A DNA stretch of 64,000 nucleotides from assembly GCF_958439165.1 (NCBI RefSeq), contig NZ_OY288129.1, positions 62,001 through 126,000 on the forward strand, given 5' to 3'. The stretch's first letter is position 1, and every line of letters starts with the position of its first letter. The position numbers and the translations under genes are program-made. Positions 1 through 8,246 of the stretch are shown in pieces. This DNA is from an uncultured Hydrogenophaga sp. (GTDB lineage Bacteria; Pseudomonadota; Gammaproteobacteria; Burkholderiales; Burkholderiaceae_C). The notes beneath the pieces were generated by a model that was given only the letters and a program-made list of their open reading frames with translations, was not told the origin of the DNA and ran no database searches.

Positions 1-2807
1 AGCTCGATGGCCCGCATCAGCGAGGCGAGCTGCAGCGGCACCCAGCCCTTCTGCCAGGCGTAGCCCAGCATCATGGGGTTGGCATAGAGGCTGTCGCCCA
101 TGAGGCGGGTGGCCGCCGCCTCGGCATCGAAGGTGCCGACCGACCCGGTCCCCAGCGAGGCCACCAGGGTGTCCACACAGGCCTGGGCGGGGTTCTGCCA
201 GTCCGGGTTGCGCACGAAGGCCGCCGTGGGCGTGGCGCTGACGTTCAGGGCCACATGGGTGCGGCCGGCACGCAGGCGCTGCCAGGTTTCCTTGTGGGCG
301 GCCACGATCGGGTCGCAGCCCAGCACCAGATCGGCCGAAGCGGCCGACACGCGTGTGGTGCGGATCACGTCCTGATCGGCCCCGATCAGCACATGACTCC
401 AGGTGGCGCCACCCTTCTGGGCCAGCCCGGCCGCATCCTGGGTGACGATGCCCTTGCCCTCAATGTGCGCCGCCATGCCCAGCAGCTGGCCGATGGTGAT
501 GACGCCGGTGCCACCGACGCCGGCCACGATCACGCCCCAGGCTTCATCCGCCAGCACCGGCAGCGTCGGGTGGGGCAGGGTGCCGCCGGTCCATTCGGCA
601 GCGGCGGCCTTGTTGTCCTTCTTGCGCAGCTGCCCGCCCTCGACCGTGACGAAGCTCGGGCAGAAGCCCTGGGTGCACGAGAAGTCCTTGTTGCAGGTGC
701 TCTGGTTGATCTGCCGCTTGCGGCCGAACTCGGTCTCCAGCGGCTCCACGCTCAGGCAGTTGGACTGCACGCCGCAGTCACCGCAGCCCTCGCACACCGC
801 CTCGTTGATGACCACCCGCTTCGCCGGATCGACCAGGGTGCCGCGCTTGCGGCGGCGACGCTTTTCGGTGGCACAGGTCTGGTCATAAATGATGACCGTG
901 GTGCCCTCGATCTCGCGGAAGGCCCGCTGCACCGCATCCAGCGTGTCGCGGTGCTGGATCGCGATGCCCTCGGGCAGACCGGTCACGCCCTGGTACTTCT
1001 CGGGTTCGTCGGTGACGATGGTGATGCGTTTCGCCCCCTCGGCCCGCATGCTCTGGGCGATCTGCACCACGCTGTGGCCCTCGGGCCGCTCGCCGACCTG
1101 CTGGCCGCCGGTCATGGCCACCGCGTCGTTGTAGAGCACCTTGTAGGTGATGTTCACCCCGGCAGCGATGCTCTGCCGGATGGCCAGGATGCCGCTGTGG
1201 AAGTAGGTGCCGTCGCCCAGGTTGGCAAACATGTGGCGGTCGTGGCTGAACGGCTGCTGGCCGACCCAGGGCACGCCTTCGCCGCCCATCTGGGTGAAGC
1301 CCACCGTGGCGCGGTCCATCCAGATGCTCATGAAGTGGCAGCCGATGCCGGCCATGGCGCGCGACCCTTCGGGCACTTTCGTGCTGGTGTTGTGCGGGCA
1401 GCCGGAGCAGAACCAGGGCTGGCGCTCGGCACCCTGCACGCCTTGCGTCAGCAGCGTCTGCATCGAGCGCTCCTGGGCATCCAGGATGGCGAGGTGGGCA
1501 TCGATGCGGGCCATCACGTCCTCGGGGATCTGGCCGAGCTTCTTCAGGCGCCGCGCCAGCGCGCGGGCAATGATGGCCGGTGTCAGGTCGGCTTTGGCGC
1601 GCAGCAGCGTGTTGGCGCTCGGGTTGGGGCGCGACCATTCGCCACCGCTGAAGTCGCCTTCGTCCTCGTCGAACTTGCCCAGCACGTTGGGGCGAACGTC
1701 GGTGCGCCAGTTGTAGAGCTCTTCCTTGAGCTGGTATTCGATGACCTGGCGCTTTTCCTCCACCACCAGGATCTCGCGCAGGCCGGTGGCGAAGTCACGG
1801 GTGATCTGCGCCTCCAGCGGCCAGACCACCGCCACCTTGTGCAGGCGCAGGCCGATGCGGCGGCAGGTGGCATCGTCCAGACCCAGGTCGATCAGGGCCT
1901 GGCGGGTGTCGTTGAAGGCCTTGCCGCTGGCGATCACGCCAAAGCGGTCGTTCGGGCCGGCGATCACGTTGTGGTTGAGGCGGTTGGCCCGCACATAGGC
2001 CAGCGCGGCGTACCACTTGTGGTCGAACAGGCGGGCTTCCTGGTCCAGCGCATGGTCGGGCCAGCGGATGTGCAGGCCACCCGGGGGCATGTCGAATTCC
2101 GGCAGCACGATCTGCACCCGGTGCGGGTCGATCAGCGCCGTGGCGCTGCTCTCCACGATCTCCTGGATGGTCTTCATGCTGGTCCACACGCCGGCAAAGC
2201 GGCTCATGGCAAAGGCATGCAGGCCCAGGTCGAGAATGTCCTGCACGCTGGCCGGGAAGAACACCGGCAGGCCGCAGGCCTTGAAGATGTGGTCGCTCTG
2301 GTGGGCGGCGGTGCTGCTCTTGGCCACATGGTCGTCACCGGCCACCGCGATCACGCCGCCCCAGGGCGTGGTGCCGGCCATGTTGGCGTGCTTGAACACG
2401 TCCGAGCACCGGTCCACGCCCGGGCCCTTGCCGTACCAGATGCCGAAGACGCCGTCGAAGCGGTTGCTGTCCGGCGGGGCAAAACCCAGCTGCTGCGTGC
2501 CCCACAGCGCGGTGGCGGCCAGCTCTTCGTTCACGCCGGGCTGGAACACGATGTTCTGCGCCTTGAGGTGGGGCGCTGCCTTCTGCAGCGCCTGGTCGTA
2601 GCCACCCAGGGGCGAGCCCCGGTAGCCGCTGATGAAACCCGCCGTGTTCTTGCCGGCCAGCGCGTCGCGCTGGCGCTGCAGCATGGGCAGGCGCACCAGG
2701 GCCTGCACCCCGCTCATGAAGGCCCGGCCCTGATCGAGCGTGTACTTGTCGTCCAGGGTGACCGATTCGAGTGCCTGGCGGATGGACTCGGGCAGGGGCG
2801 CATTCAT
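1..2807 (-). CDS. Indolepyruvate ferredoxin oxidoreductase family protein (fused alpha/gamma), 3' end outside window
   Basis: Oxidative decarboxylation of aromatic or branched 2-oxoacids to acyl-CoA, with electrons passed to ferredoxin. Reading the minus strand from the ATG at 2807 gives an uninterrupted frame (about 935 codons) that leaves the window at position 1. The start reads MNAPLPESIRQALESV. An ISGYRGSPLGGYD segment near residue 60 is typical of the N-terminal half. A TPP region contains GDGTYFHSGI. A Cys-rich CEGCGDCGVQSNC motif lies in the middle and GVGGTGVITIGQLL opens the gamma-type domain. Family members are about 1150-1200 aa, so roughly 200 residues are missing. It is divergent from an AsnC-family regulator, a common arrangement. 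The substrate (indolepyruvate or other 2-oxoacid) cannot be fixed from sequence alone. Confidence 0.93.
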   Translation of the reverse strand, partial: MNAPLPESIRQALESVTLDDKYTLDQGRAFMSGVQALVRLPMLQRQRDALAGKNTAGFISGYRGSPLGGYDQALQKAAPHLKAQNIVFQPGVNEELAATALWGTQQLGFAPPDSNRFDGVFGIWYGKGPGVDRCSDVFKHANMAGTTPWGGVIAVAGDDHVAKSSTAAHQSDHIFKACGLPVFFPASVQDILDLGLHAFAMSRFAGVWTSMKTIQEIVESSATALIDPHRVQIVLPEFDMPPGGLHIRWPDHALDQEARLFDHKWYAALAYVRANRLNHNVIAGPNDRFGVIASGKAFNDTRQALIDLGLDDATCRRIGLRLHKVAVVWPLEAQITRDFATGLREILVVEEKRQVIEYQLKEELYNWRTDVRPNVLGKFDEDEGDFSGGEWSRPNPSANTLLRAKADLTPAIIARALARRLKKLGQIPEDVMARIDAHLAILDAQERSMQTLLTQGVQGAERQPWFCSGCPHNTSTKVPEGSRAMAGIGCHFMSIWMDRATVGFTQMGGEGVPWVGQQPFSHDRHMFANLGDGTYFHSGILAIRQSIAAGVNITYKVLYNDAVAMTGGQQVGERPEGHSVVQIAQSMRAEGAKRITIVTDEPEKYQGVTGLPEGIAIQHRDTLDAVQRAFREIEGTTVIIYDQTCATEKRRRRKRGTLVDPAKRVVINEAVCEGCGDCGVQSNCLSVEPLETEFGRKRQINQSTCNKDFSCTQGFCPSFVTVEGGQLRKKDNKAAAAEWTGGTLPHPTLPVLADEAWGVIVAGVGGTGVITIGQLLGMAAHIEGKGIVTQDAAGLAQKGGATWSHVLIGADQDVIRTTRVSAASADLVLGCDPIVAAHKETWQRLRAGRTHVALNVSATPTAAFVRNPDWQNPAQACVDTLVASLGTGSVGTFDAEAAATRLMGDSLYANPMMLGYAWQKGWVPLQLASLMRAIE

Positions 2808-2915
2808 GGGGTTTGTCTCCGGTGTGCCCCGTCGGGGCAGTCAGAGAGCGAGTGTAGGAGGACGCTACCGAGAGGTGTTTGCGTTTCATGCCCGATTGAC
2901 GAAGCAACAAGAATG

Positions 2916-2949
2916 ATTGTTTCTGCAATTGACCTTCTGGTGAAACAAT
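2916..2949. promoter_or_regulatory. Inverted repeat, candidate operator between the oxidoreductase and the AsnC regulator
   Basis: Perfect 8-bp arms ATTGTTTC (2916-2923) and GAAACAAT (2942-2949) with an 18-bp spacer lie in an A/T-rich patch 29 bp before the regulator ATG and about 109 bp before the oxidoreductase ATG. Lrp/AsnC proteins bind such spaced dyads and usually autoregulate. The site is seen; its role is inferred. Confidence 0.45.
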
Positions 2950-2978
2950 ATTGCTCCGATACCCAACGGGAGCACGCC

Positions 2979-3476
2979 ATGGACACCCTCGACAAGTTCG
3001 ACATCGCCATCCTGCAGGAGCTGCAGGCCGACGGCCGCCTCACCAATGCCGAACTGGCGCAGCGCGTGGGCCTGTCGGCCGCGCCCTGCTGGCGCCGGGT
3101 GCGCGCGCTGGAAGAGGCCGGCTACATCCGCGGCTACCGGGCCGAGATCGACCGCGAAAAGGTCGGACTGGGCGTGCTGGCCTTCGTGCGGCTGGACGCC
3201 GACCGCAACAGCGGCGACGTGACCCGCAGCCTGGAAGCCGCCATCCGCCAGGTGCCCGAGGTGGTGTCCTGCCACTACATCAGCGGCTCCGGCACCTTCG
3301 AACTGCAGGTGGTCAGCCGCGACCTGAACCATTTCAGCCGGCTGGCCCGCGAGGTGCTGATCAACCTGCCCAACGTGAAGGACCTGCACACCAGCTTCTC
3401 GCTGGGTGAGGTCAAGGCGGCGGCTGCGCTGCCGCTGTCGCACCTGCTGGAGCGCCCGCCCGGCCGGGTCGCGTAG
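2979..3476 (+). CDS. Lrp/AsnC family transcriptional regulator
   Basis: 165 aa. The N-terminal winged-helix part (about residues 1-60) reads DKFDIAILQELQADGRLTN followed by ELAQRVGLSAAPCWRRVRAL, the AsnC-type HTH. The C-terminal RAM/ligand-binding domain (about 65-150) contains VPEVVSCHYISGSGTFELQV. The length is normal for the family. The ATG at 2979 is chosen because the HTH starts at once and an AACGGGAG Shine-Dalgarno-like stretch precedes it; a much longer upstream frame is only antisense to the oxidoreductase. It probably senses an amino acid or its oxoacid and controls the divergent oxidoreductase gene. The effector is unknown. Confidence 0.93.
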   Translation: MDTLDKFDIAILQELQADGRLTNAELAQRVGLSAAPCWRRVRALEEAGYIRGYRAEIDREKVGLGVLAFVRLDADRNSGDVTRSLEAAIRQVPEVVSCHYISGSGTFELQVVSRDLNHFSRLAREVLINLPNVKDLHTSFSLGEVKAAAALPLSHLLERPPGRVA

Positions 3477-3547
3477 CAATTCCCCCGGTTTCGTGAAGTT
3501 CCTCACCGCTGGTCACCCCAACGGTCCATGGGGCTGAGCGGGCGGCG

Positions 3548-3638
3548 TTGTCGGGATCGATCACGGTCGATAGAGTACGAAACACTTACTTTCCATAACA
3601 GGTAAGTATCTTATTAGTACTTTTTAAAGGACTCGATC
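3548..3638 (+). promoter_or_regulatory. A/T-rich promoter region of the Csu-type pilus operon
   Basis: A possible sigma70 promoter is TTGTCG (3548-3553), a 17-bp spacer and TAGAGT (3571-3576). Directly downstream is an inverted repeat ACTTAC (3584-3589)/GTAAGT (3602-3607), then AAGTA...TACTT (3605-3622), then AAAGGA as ribosome binding site before ATG 3639. The dyads would lie at the start of the transcript, where a repressor or RNA structure could act. The promoter match is weak. Confidence 0.35.
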
Positions 3639-4163
3639 ATGAAACGCACCCTCTCCCGCACCCTCTCCCGCACCCTCGTTGGCCTGCTGGCCGCTGCCGG
3701 CCTCGTCGGCGCTTCGGTGAATGCCCAGGCAGCCACCGCCACCAGCAACTTCAACGTCACCATCAACCTGGCCGCCAAGTGTGAATTGACCAGCACGCCC
3801 CAAGACCTGGTTCTGAACTACACCGCCTTCCAGACAACCGCCGCCACCGCCACCACCTCTTTCGGAGTCCGCTGCACCGAAGGCCTGCAGTACACGCTGT
3901 CAATGGGCGCGGCTGCCGCCTACGGATTGGCCGCAGACTCCACCACAGGTCTGAACTACGGCATCGAAATCCTGAACGGGACCACACCCGTTGCCAGCAA
4001 GACCACCCCCACAAGTACCGCGATAACTCCCGCCACTGGTGGCGCAACCACCACCTACAACATCACGGCAACCATCCCGGCCGGCCAGGCTGGCGTTTGC
4101 TCCACGCCCGGAGGCGCCTGCAACGGCTCAGCTGTGCAGAAGACGCTCACGATCGAGTACTGA
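3639..4163 (+). CDS. Csu-type (spore coat U domain) major pilin subunit
   Basis: 174 aa secreted protein. The Sec signal peptide has a basic n-region and an ALVGLLAAAGLVGASVNAQA-type core ending at an AQA cleavage site near residue 32. One SCPU (spore coat U) domain follows: ATSNFNVTINLAAKCELTS, conserved Cys pairs (CSTPGGAC) and a final strand KTLTIEY with the alternating hydrophobic pattern needed for donor-strand exchange. As first gene of an operon with chaperone and usher it is the best candidate for the rod subunit (CsuA/B role) of an archaic chaperone-usher pilus used in adhesion and biofilm formation. Its signal-peptide codons contain a 12-nt tandem repeat. Confidence 0.88.
   Translation: MKRTLSRTLSRTLVGLLAAAGLVGASVNAQAATATSNFNVTINLAAKCELTSTPQDLVLNYTAFQTTAATATTSFGVRCTEGLQYTLSMGAAAAYGLAADSTTGLNYGIEILNGTTPVASKTTPTSTAITPATGGATTTYNITATIPAGQAGVCSTPGGACNGSAVQKTLTIEY
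3645..3677 (+). repeat. 12-nt tandem repeat inside the pilin signal peptide
   Basis: The unit CGCACCCTCTCC occurs 2.75 times in a row (3645-3656, 3657-3668, 3669-3677) and encodes the RTLS repeat at residues 3-13 of the major pilin. Each unit is four codons, so slippage would change the length of the basic n-region without a frameshift. Confidence 0.9.
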
Positions 4164-4190
4164 TCAATCCCATGGCGGCCGGGACAGCAC

Positions 4191-4616
4191 ATGCGAATGT
4201 CGCTGACACTCTGCGCGTTGGCATTCAGTTTCCTGCAGTGCGGCACCGCTGCGGCGCAAGCCAGCACTTCGGCCAGCTTCCAGGTCCGCATCCAGCTCAC
4301 CGTCCCCGGCACCCCCGCCGCCGAACCCAGCGCCCGCTGCGAAACGCAGACCCTCACCTCGGCGCCCAACGCCCTGGTGCGGGTGGTCTGCGACAACGGG
4401 CGCTTCGTCAGCATCGCCCCCGACCCGCGCAAGCCCTTCGTGGGCAGCCACGGCGGGGCCTACCGTTTCCATCTGCAGCCCAGTGCAGTGGCCAGCGCCT
4501 TGCTGGACGACGGCATCGACCCCTACTGGTGGGGCCGGGGCACCGTGACCGCCATGCGCATCTACGGCACCCCCCGCGACCCCACCGACCCCCTCGAAAT
4601 GATGGTGAGCTTCTGA
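4191..4616 (+). CDS. Small secreted Csu-operon protein, divergent pilin-like subunit
   Basis: 141 aa with a signal peptide (MSLTLCALAFSFLQCGTAAA, cleavage near AAA/AQA). The mature part starts ASTSASFQVRIQL like the neighbouring SCPU subunits, has a Cys pair (ARCET...VVCDN) and ends in a hydrophobic-alternating strand LEMMVSF. It lacks the usual PAGQAG/Cys-rich SCPU C-terminal block. It lies between the major pilin (27-nt gap) and the chaperone (16-nt gap), the place of csuA/csuB in Acinetobacter-type operons, so a minor or adaptor subunit is inferred. ATG 4197 is an alternative start. No named domain could be assigned with certainty. Confidence 0.7.
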   Translation: MRMSLTLCALAFSFLQCGTAAAQASTSASFQVRIQLTVPGTPAAEPSARCETQTLTSAPNALVRVVCDNGRFVSIAPDPRKPFVGSHGGAYRFHLQPSAVASALLDDGIDPYWWGRGTVTAMRIYGTPRDPTDPLEMMVSF

Positions 4617-4632
4617 GGCTTGCCTCAACACC

Positions 4633-5397
4633 ATGACCCACGCCCTCCGCCCCCATTCCTTCCTGTTCCCGGGCCATGTGGCCCGGAACGTTCTGGTTGC
4701 CGCCCTGTTGATCGGTCTGGTGGCCACCAGCTGGGCTGGCTCGTTCTCGGTCTCGCCGGTGCGCATCTACATGAAACCCCGCGACCGGGCGGTGGCCATC
4801 ACCCTGACCAACGAAGGCGACTCCGCCGTGGCCTTGCAGGCCGATGTGTTCGTCTGGTCTCAGACCCCCGAAGGCGTCGACCAGCTGGAACTGTCGGACG
4901 ACATGATCCTGTCGCCGCCCATCATCAAGCTGGAGCCCGGCGCCAAGCAGGTGGTGCGCCTGGCTTTGCTGCGGCCGGCCGATGCCAGCCAGCAGCTCAC
5001 CTACCGGCTGATCGTGCGCGAGGTGCCGGAAATCACCAACCCCAAGCAGCAGGGCATCCAGCTGCCGATTGCACTGGCGCTGTCCATGCCGGTGTTCATC
5101 ACCCCGCCGCTGGCCAAGCGCGAGGTGGCCTGCGAGCTGGTGCGGGGCGAAGCCGGCGCCCCCGCCGTGAGCTGCGCCAACACCGGCACCGCGTACGCCC
5201 AGATGCGCGAGGTGCGCCTGCACCGCAACGACCAGACGCTGGCCCGCTTTGAGGGAGGCGCCTACCTGCTGCCGGGTGCCCGCCGCACCGTCACACCCAA
5301 ACCGGAAGGCGCCGGCCTGACCGGGGGCGAGCCCCTGACGGTGGAGGTGCAGTTCGACGATGGTCAGACCAGCCGTTTCACCGCCCGACTGCCCTGA
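4633..5397 (+). CDS. csuC: Periplasmic fimbrial chaperone (PapD/CsuC type)
   Basis: 254 aa with a signal peptide ending near ATSWAGS. The N-terminal Ig-like PapD domain begins SFSVSPVRIYMKPRDRAVAI and contains SQTPEG...LELSDDMILSPPIIKLEPGAKQVVRLALL, the G1-strand region that donates a beta-strand to subunits. The C-terminal domain (about 150-254) follows. It keeps SCPU subunits folded in the periplasm and hands them to the usher encoded 14 nt downstream. ATG 4633 gives a rather long n-region; no better start is visible. Confidence 0.9.
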   Translation: MTHALRPHSFLFPGHVARNVLVAALLIGLVATSWAGSFSVSPVRIYMKPRDRAVAITLTNEGDSAVALQADVFVWSQTPEGVDQLELSDDMILSPPIIKLEPGAKQVVRLALLRPADASQQLTYRLIVREVPEITNPKQQGIQLPIALALSMPVFITPPLAKREVACELVRGEAGAPAVSCANTGTAYAQMREVRLHRNDQTLARFEGGAYLLPGARRTVTPKPEGAGLTGGEPLTVEVQFDDGQTSRFTARLP

Positions 5398-5411
5398 ACC
5401 GGGAGCGAGCG

Positions 5412-8246
5412 GTGACGACCCGTTCTTTGCGTTTCAGGGGTGACCGTCGCCGGTCCGGTTGGCTGGCCGCCCTGACAGCGGTCATGGCCTGTACCGGTCA
5501 ACCGATGGTGGCCATGGCACAGGTCCAGGCCCCGCCAGCCATGCAGCTGGACGTGGTGGTCAACGGCGTGCCGGTGGGCCAATGGCCGGTGCTGGACCGG
5601 CAGGGACTGATCCTGGTTCCGGAGACCGCCTGGGCTCGCTGGGCGCTGAAGCGGCCGACCTCGGCGCCGACACAGCAACTCGAGGGCCAGTCGTGGTTGC
5701 CCCTGCTGGCCTTGCGGGGCGCGGAGGTGCGCATCTACCCGGCGGAGCACCGCATGGAGCTGTCGGTGGCACAAGGGCTGATGGAGGGTGCGCCCACGCC
5801 GGTGGTCAAAGCCCCGTCCGCGGTGCCGCCCAAGCCCTTGGCAACGCCCATCCCACCTGCCGCGCCCGCCGTGGCCGCCGCTCCGGTCAAGCCCGAGGGC
5901 CCGGTGTTGATGGCTGCAGCACCCTCGGCCGTGACACCGCCGTTGGGCACCGCGCTGGGTTCCCCCACCCCACCGCCGGGCAGCCTGCGCTGGCGTCCGC
6001 TGGACGTGACCATCAACACCGTGTCGGTGGGCAACTGGCTGCTGCTGGAGGTGGAGGGCAAGTTCTACGCACCGGCCGACGCCTTCCCGGAATGGCGCAT
6101 CGCTCGGCCACCCGAGCAAGGCAGCATCAGGGCCCGGCAGCAGACCTGGTATCCGCTGGACGCCATCCAGGGCTTCACCGCCCGCTTCAACGCGGCCGAG
6201 CAAAGCATGGCCATCGACTTTGCAGCCAACGCCTTTGCCGCCACCCGCATCGGTCAACCCATGGGCCAGCGGCCGGTGGTGAGCCCGTCGGAGTTCGCCA
6301 CCTTCCTGAATTACGACCTCAACTACAACGCCAGCGAGTTCAAGGGCAGCGGGCGGTTCCAGGACGCGGGTGTCTTGCTGGAGCTGGGCATGACAGGCCC
6401 GATGGGGGTGCTGACCTCCAGCCATATCGGCAACAACCTGTTGGCCGACACGGTGGATGCGCCAGCCCGCTGGCGCCGGCTGGAAACCACCTTCACCCGC
6501 GACTTCCCCGAGCACAACCTGACCCTGCGGCTGGGCGACAGCGTCAGCCGCAGCGGGCTGACCGGCCGGGGCGTGTACTTTGGCGGCCTCCAGATCGGGC
6601 GCAACTACGTGATGTCGCCCGGCCTGATCACCCAACCGGTGCCGGTGATCAGCGGCACCTCCACCGCCCCCAGCACGGTGGAGCTGTATGTCAACGATGT
6701 GCTGCGCCAGACCTCCAAGGTGCCCAGCGGGCCGTTCACCATCGACAACTTCGCTTTGCTGGGCGGCGCCGGTCAGGCCCGCGTGGTGGTGCGCGACCTG
6801 CTCGGCCGCGAGACGGTGCTGGTGCAGCCCTTCCTCACCGGCGGCAACATGCTGGCCGAAGGACTGACCGACTGGAGCCTCGAAGCCGGCCTGATGCGTC
6901 GGCGCCTGGGCGAAGCCAGTGCCGACTACGGCGATGCCTTCGTCTCCGGCCTGTGGCGCGGAGGCATGAGCAAGACGCTCACGCTGGAGACCGCAGCCGC
7001 CTGGAGCCGCAGCGTCACCCATGTCGGCACAGCCGCCACCCTGGCCTTGTTCGACCGCTGGTTGGGCGAGGTCGGCTTGGGCCTGAGCCGCAGCAAGCTC
7101 AGCGGCACCGGCCGCCAATGGACGCTCGGGCTCAACTACCCTGGCATGGACCACCAGATGAACCTGAGGCTGGAAAACAGCAACGCCGATTACCTGGCTT
7201 TGGGCAGCGACCCGGCGTTTTCGTTCGGTGCAGCGCGGCAGCAGTGGTCGTTCAATCACAGCTTCAGCCTGGGCGAGCGACACAACCTGGGCTGGGCCGT
7301 GGCCCGCATTGCGTACGCCGGGCAGGCACCCATCACCACCAGCAGCCTGAACTATGGCGTGCGCATCGGCAAGAGCAGCAATCTGGCCTTCAACCTGAGC
7401 CGTGCCAGCGGGGCGAGTTCGGGCACGTCCGTCGGGGTGTCGCTGTCGTTCCCGCTGGATGGCACCTTCGTCAACGCCAACGTCACGAGCAGCTCGGGCG
7501 AGGTCAGCGCGTATGCATCGGCATCGGACTCCACCCAGGGCGACAACCCGATCTCGTGGCGCGTGCTGTCGGGTTACCGCAGCAGCGGCGCGCTGGCCGA
7601 AGGCGGGCTCTATTACCGGGGCACCCGCAGCCAGTTCACCGGCGACGTGAGCGCATCGTCCGGACAGCAGGCGCTGCGGCTGGGCATGCAGGGCGGGCTG
7701 GTGGGCATGGGCGGTCAGGTGTTTGCCACCCACACGGTGCGCGACAGCTTTGCGCTGGTGGAGGTGCCCGGTTACGCCGACATCCGGGTCGGCCGCTACG
7801 GCAACGCCGATGGCGTCACCAATGCCGACGGCTTGGCGCTGGTCTCCAACCTCATGGCCTACAACACCAACCCGGTGCGGCTGGACGCCTCCGACCTGCC
7901 GGTGACGGCCGAGATCGACGCCATCGAGATGAATGCCGTTCCCGCCTGGCGCAGCGCGGTGCGCCTGAAGTTCCCGGTGCGCAGCGGGCGGGCGGCGCTG
8001 CTGCGCATCGTGCTGGACGATGGGGAACCCGCGCCAGCCGGTGCCGAGATCGAGCTGCAGGGCGATGCCCAGGTGTTCTATGTGGCACGGCGGGGTGAAG
8101 CCTATCTGACCGGGCTGCAGCCCAGGAACCGGCTGCGCCTGCGGCACGGCGATGCGGGTTGTGACATCGACGTCGCCCTGCCGGAGGGCAAGGCCGACGA
8201 GATCGTGCGGCTGGGGCCGTTGAAGTGCGAAGGAGTCAAGCGATGA
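5412..8246 (+). CDS. csuD: Outer-membrane usher of the Csu-type pilus, with duplicated N-terminal domain
   Basis: 944 aa from a GTG start (GAGCG Shine-Dalgarno-like). The signal region ends near AMAQ (residue 36). The FimD/PapC barrel follows (about 290-770): FATFLNYDLNYNASEF, the TLRLGDSVSR and GRGVYFGGLQIGRNY strands, and plug-like segment VPVISGTSTAPSTVELYVND. C-terminal domains end in KCEGVKR. The N-terminal periplasmic module occurs twice: residues about 45-119 (LDVVVNGVPVGQWPV...LPLLALRGAEV) and 197-270 (LDVTINTVSVGNWLL...YPLDAIQGFTARF), joined by an 80-residue Pro/Ala-rich linker. Normally there is one copy. The stop overlaps the next start (ATGA). Confidence 0.92.
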   Translation: MTTRSLRFRGDRRRSGWLAALTAVMACTGQPMVAMAQVQAPPAMQLDVVVNGVPVGQWPVLDRQGLILVPETAWARWALKRPTSAPTQQLEGQSWLPLLALRGAEVRIYPAEHRMELSVAQGLMEGAPTPVVKAPSAVPPKPLATPIPPAAPAVAAAPVKPEGPVLMAAAPSAVTPPLGTALGSPTPPPGSLRWRPLDVTINTVSVGNWLLLEVEGKFYAPADAFPEWRIARPPEQGSIRARQQTWYPLDAIQGFTARFNAAEQSMAIDFAANAFAATRIGQPMGQRPVVSPSEFATFLNYDLNYNASEFKGSGRFQDAGVLLELGMTGPMGVLTSSHIGNNLLADTVDAPARWRRLETTFTRDFPEHNLTLRLGDSVSRSGLTGRGVYFGGLQIGRNYVMSPGLITQPVPVISGTSTAPSTVELYVNDVLRQTSKVPSGPFTIDNFALLGGAGQARVVVRDLLGRETVLVQPFLTGGNMLAEGLTDWSLEAGLMRRRLGEASADYGDAFVSGLWRGGMSKTLTLETAAAWSRSVTHVGTAATLALFDRWLGEVGLGLSRSKLSGTGRQWTLGLNYPGMDHQMNLRLENSNADYLALGSDPAFSFGAARQQWSFNHSFSLGERHNLGWAVARIAYAGQAPITTSSLNYGVRIGKSSNLAFNLSRASGASSGTSVGVSLSFPLDGTFVNANVTSSSGEVSAYASASDSTQGDNPISWRVLSGYRSSGALAEGGLYYRGTRSQFTGDVSASSGQQALRLGMQGGLVGMGGQVFATHTVRDSFALVEVPGYADIRVGRYGNADGVTNADGLALVSNLMAYNTNPVRLDASDLPVTAEIDAIEMNAVPAWRSAVRLKFPVRSGRAALLRIVLDDGEPAPAGAEIELQGDAQVFYVARRGEAYLTGLQPRNRLRLRHGDAGCDIDVALPEGKADEIVRLGPLKCEGVKR

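Noticed and set aside
255..2978. Very long plus-strand frame running into the AsnC gene
   Set aside because: It is antisense to the oxidoreductase, its translation is His/Gln/Ala-rich shadow sequence, and only the last 165 codons are real.
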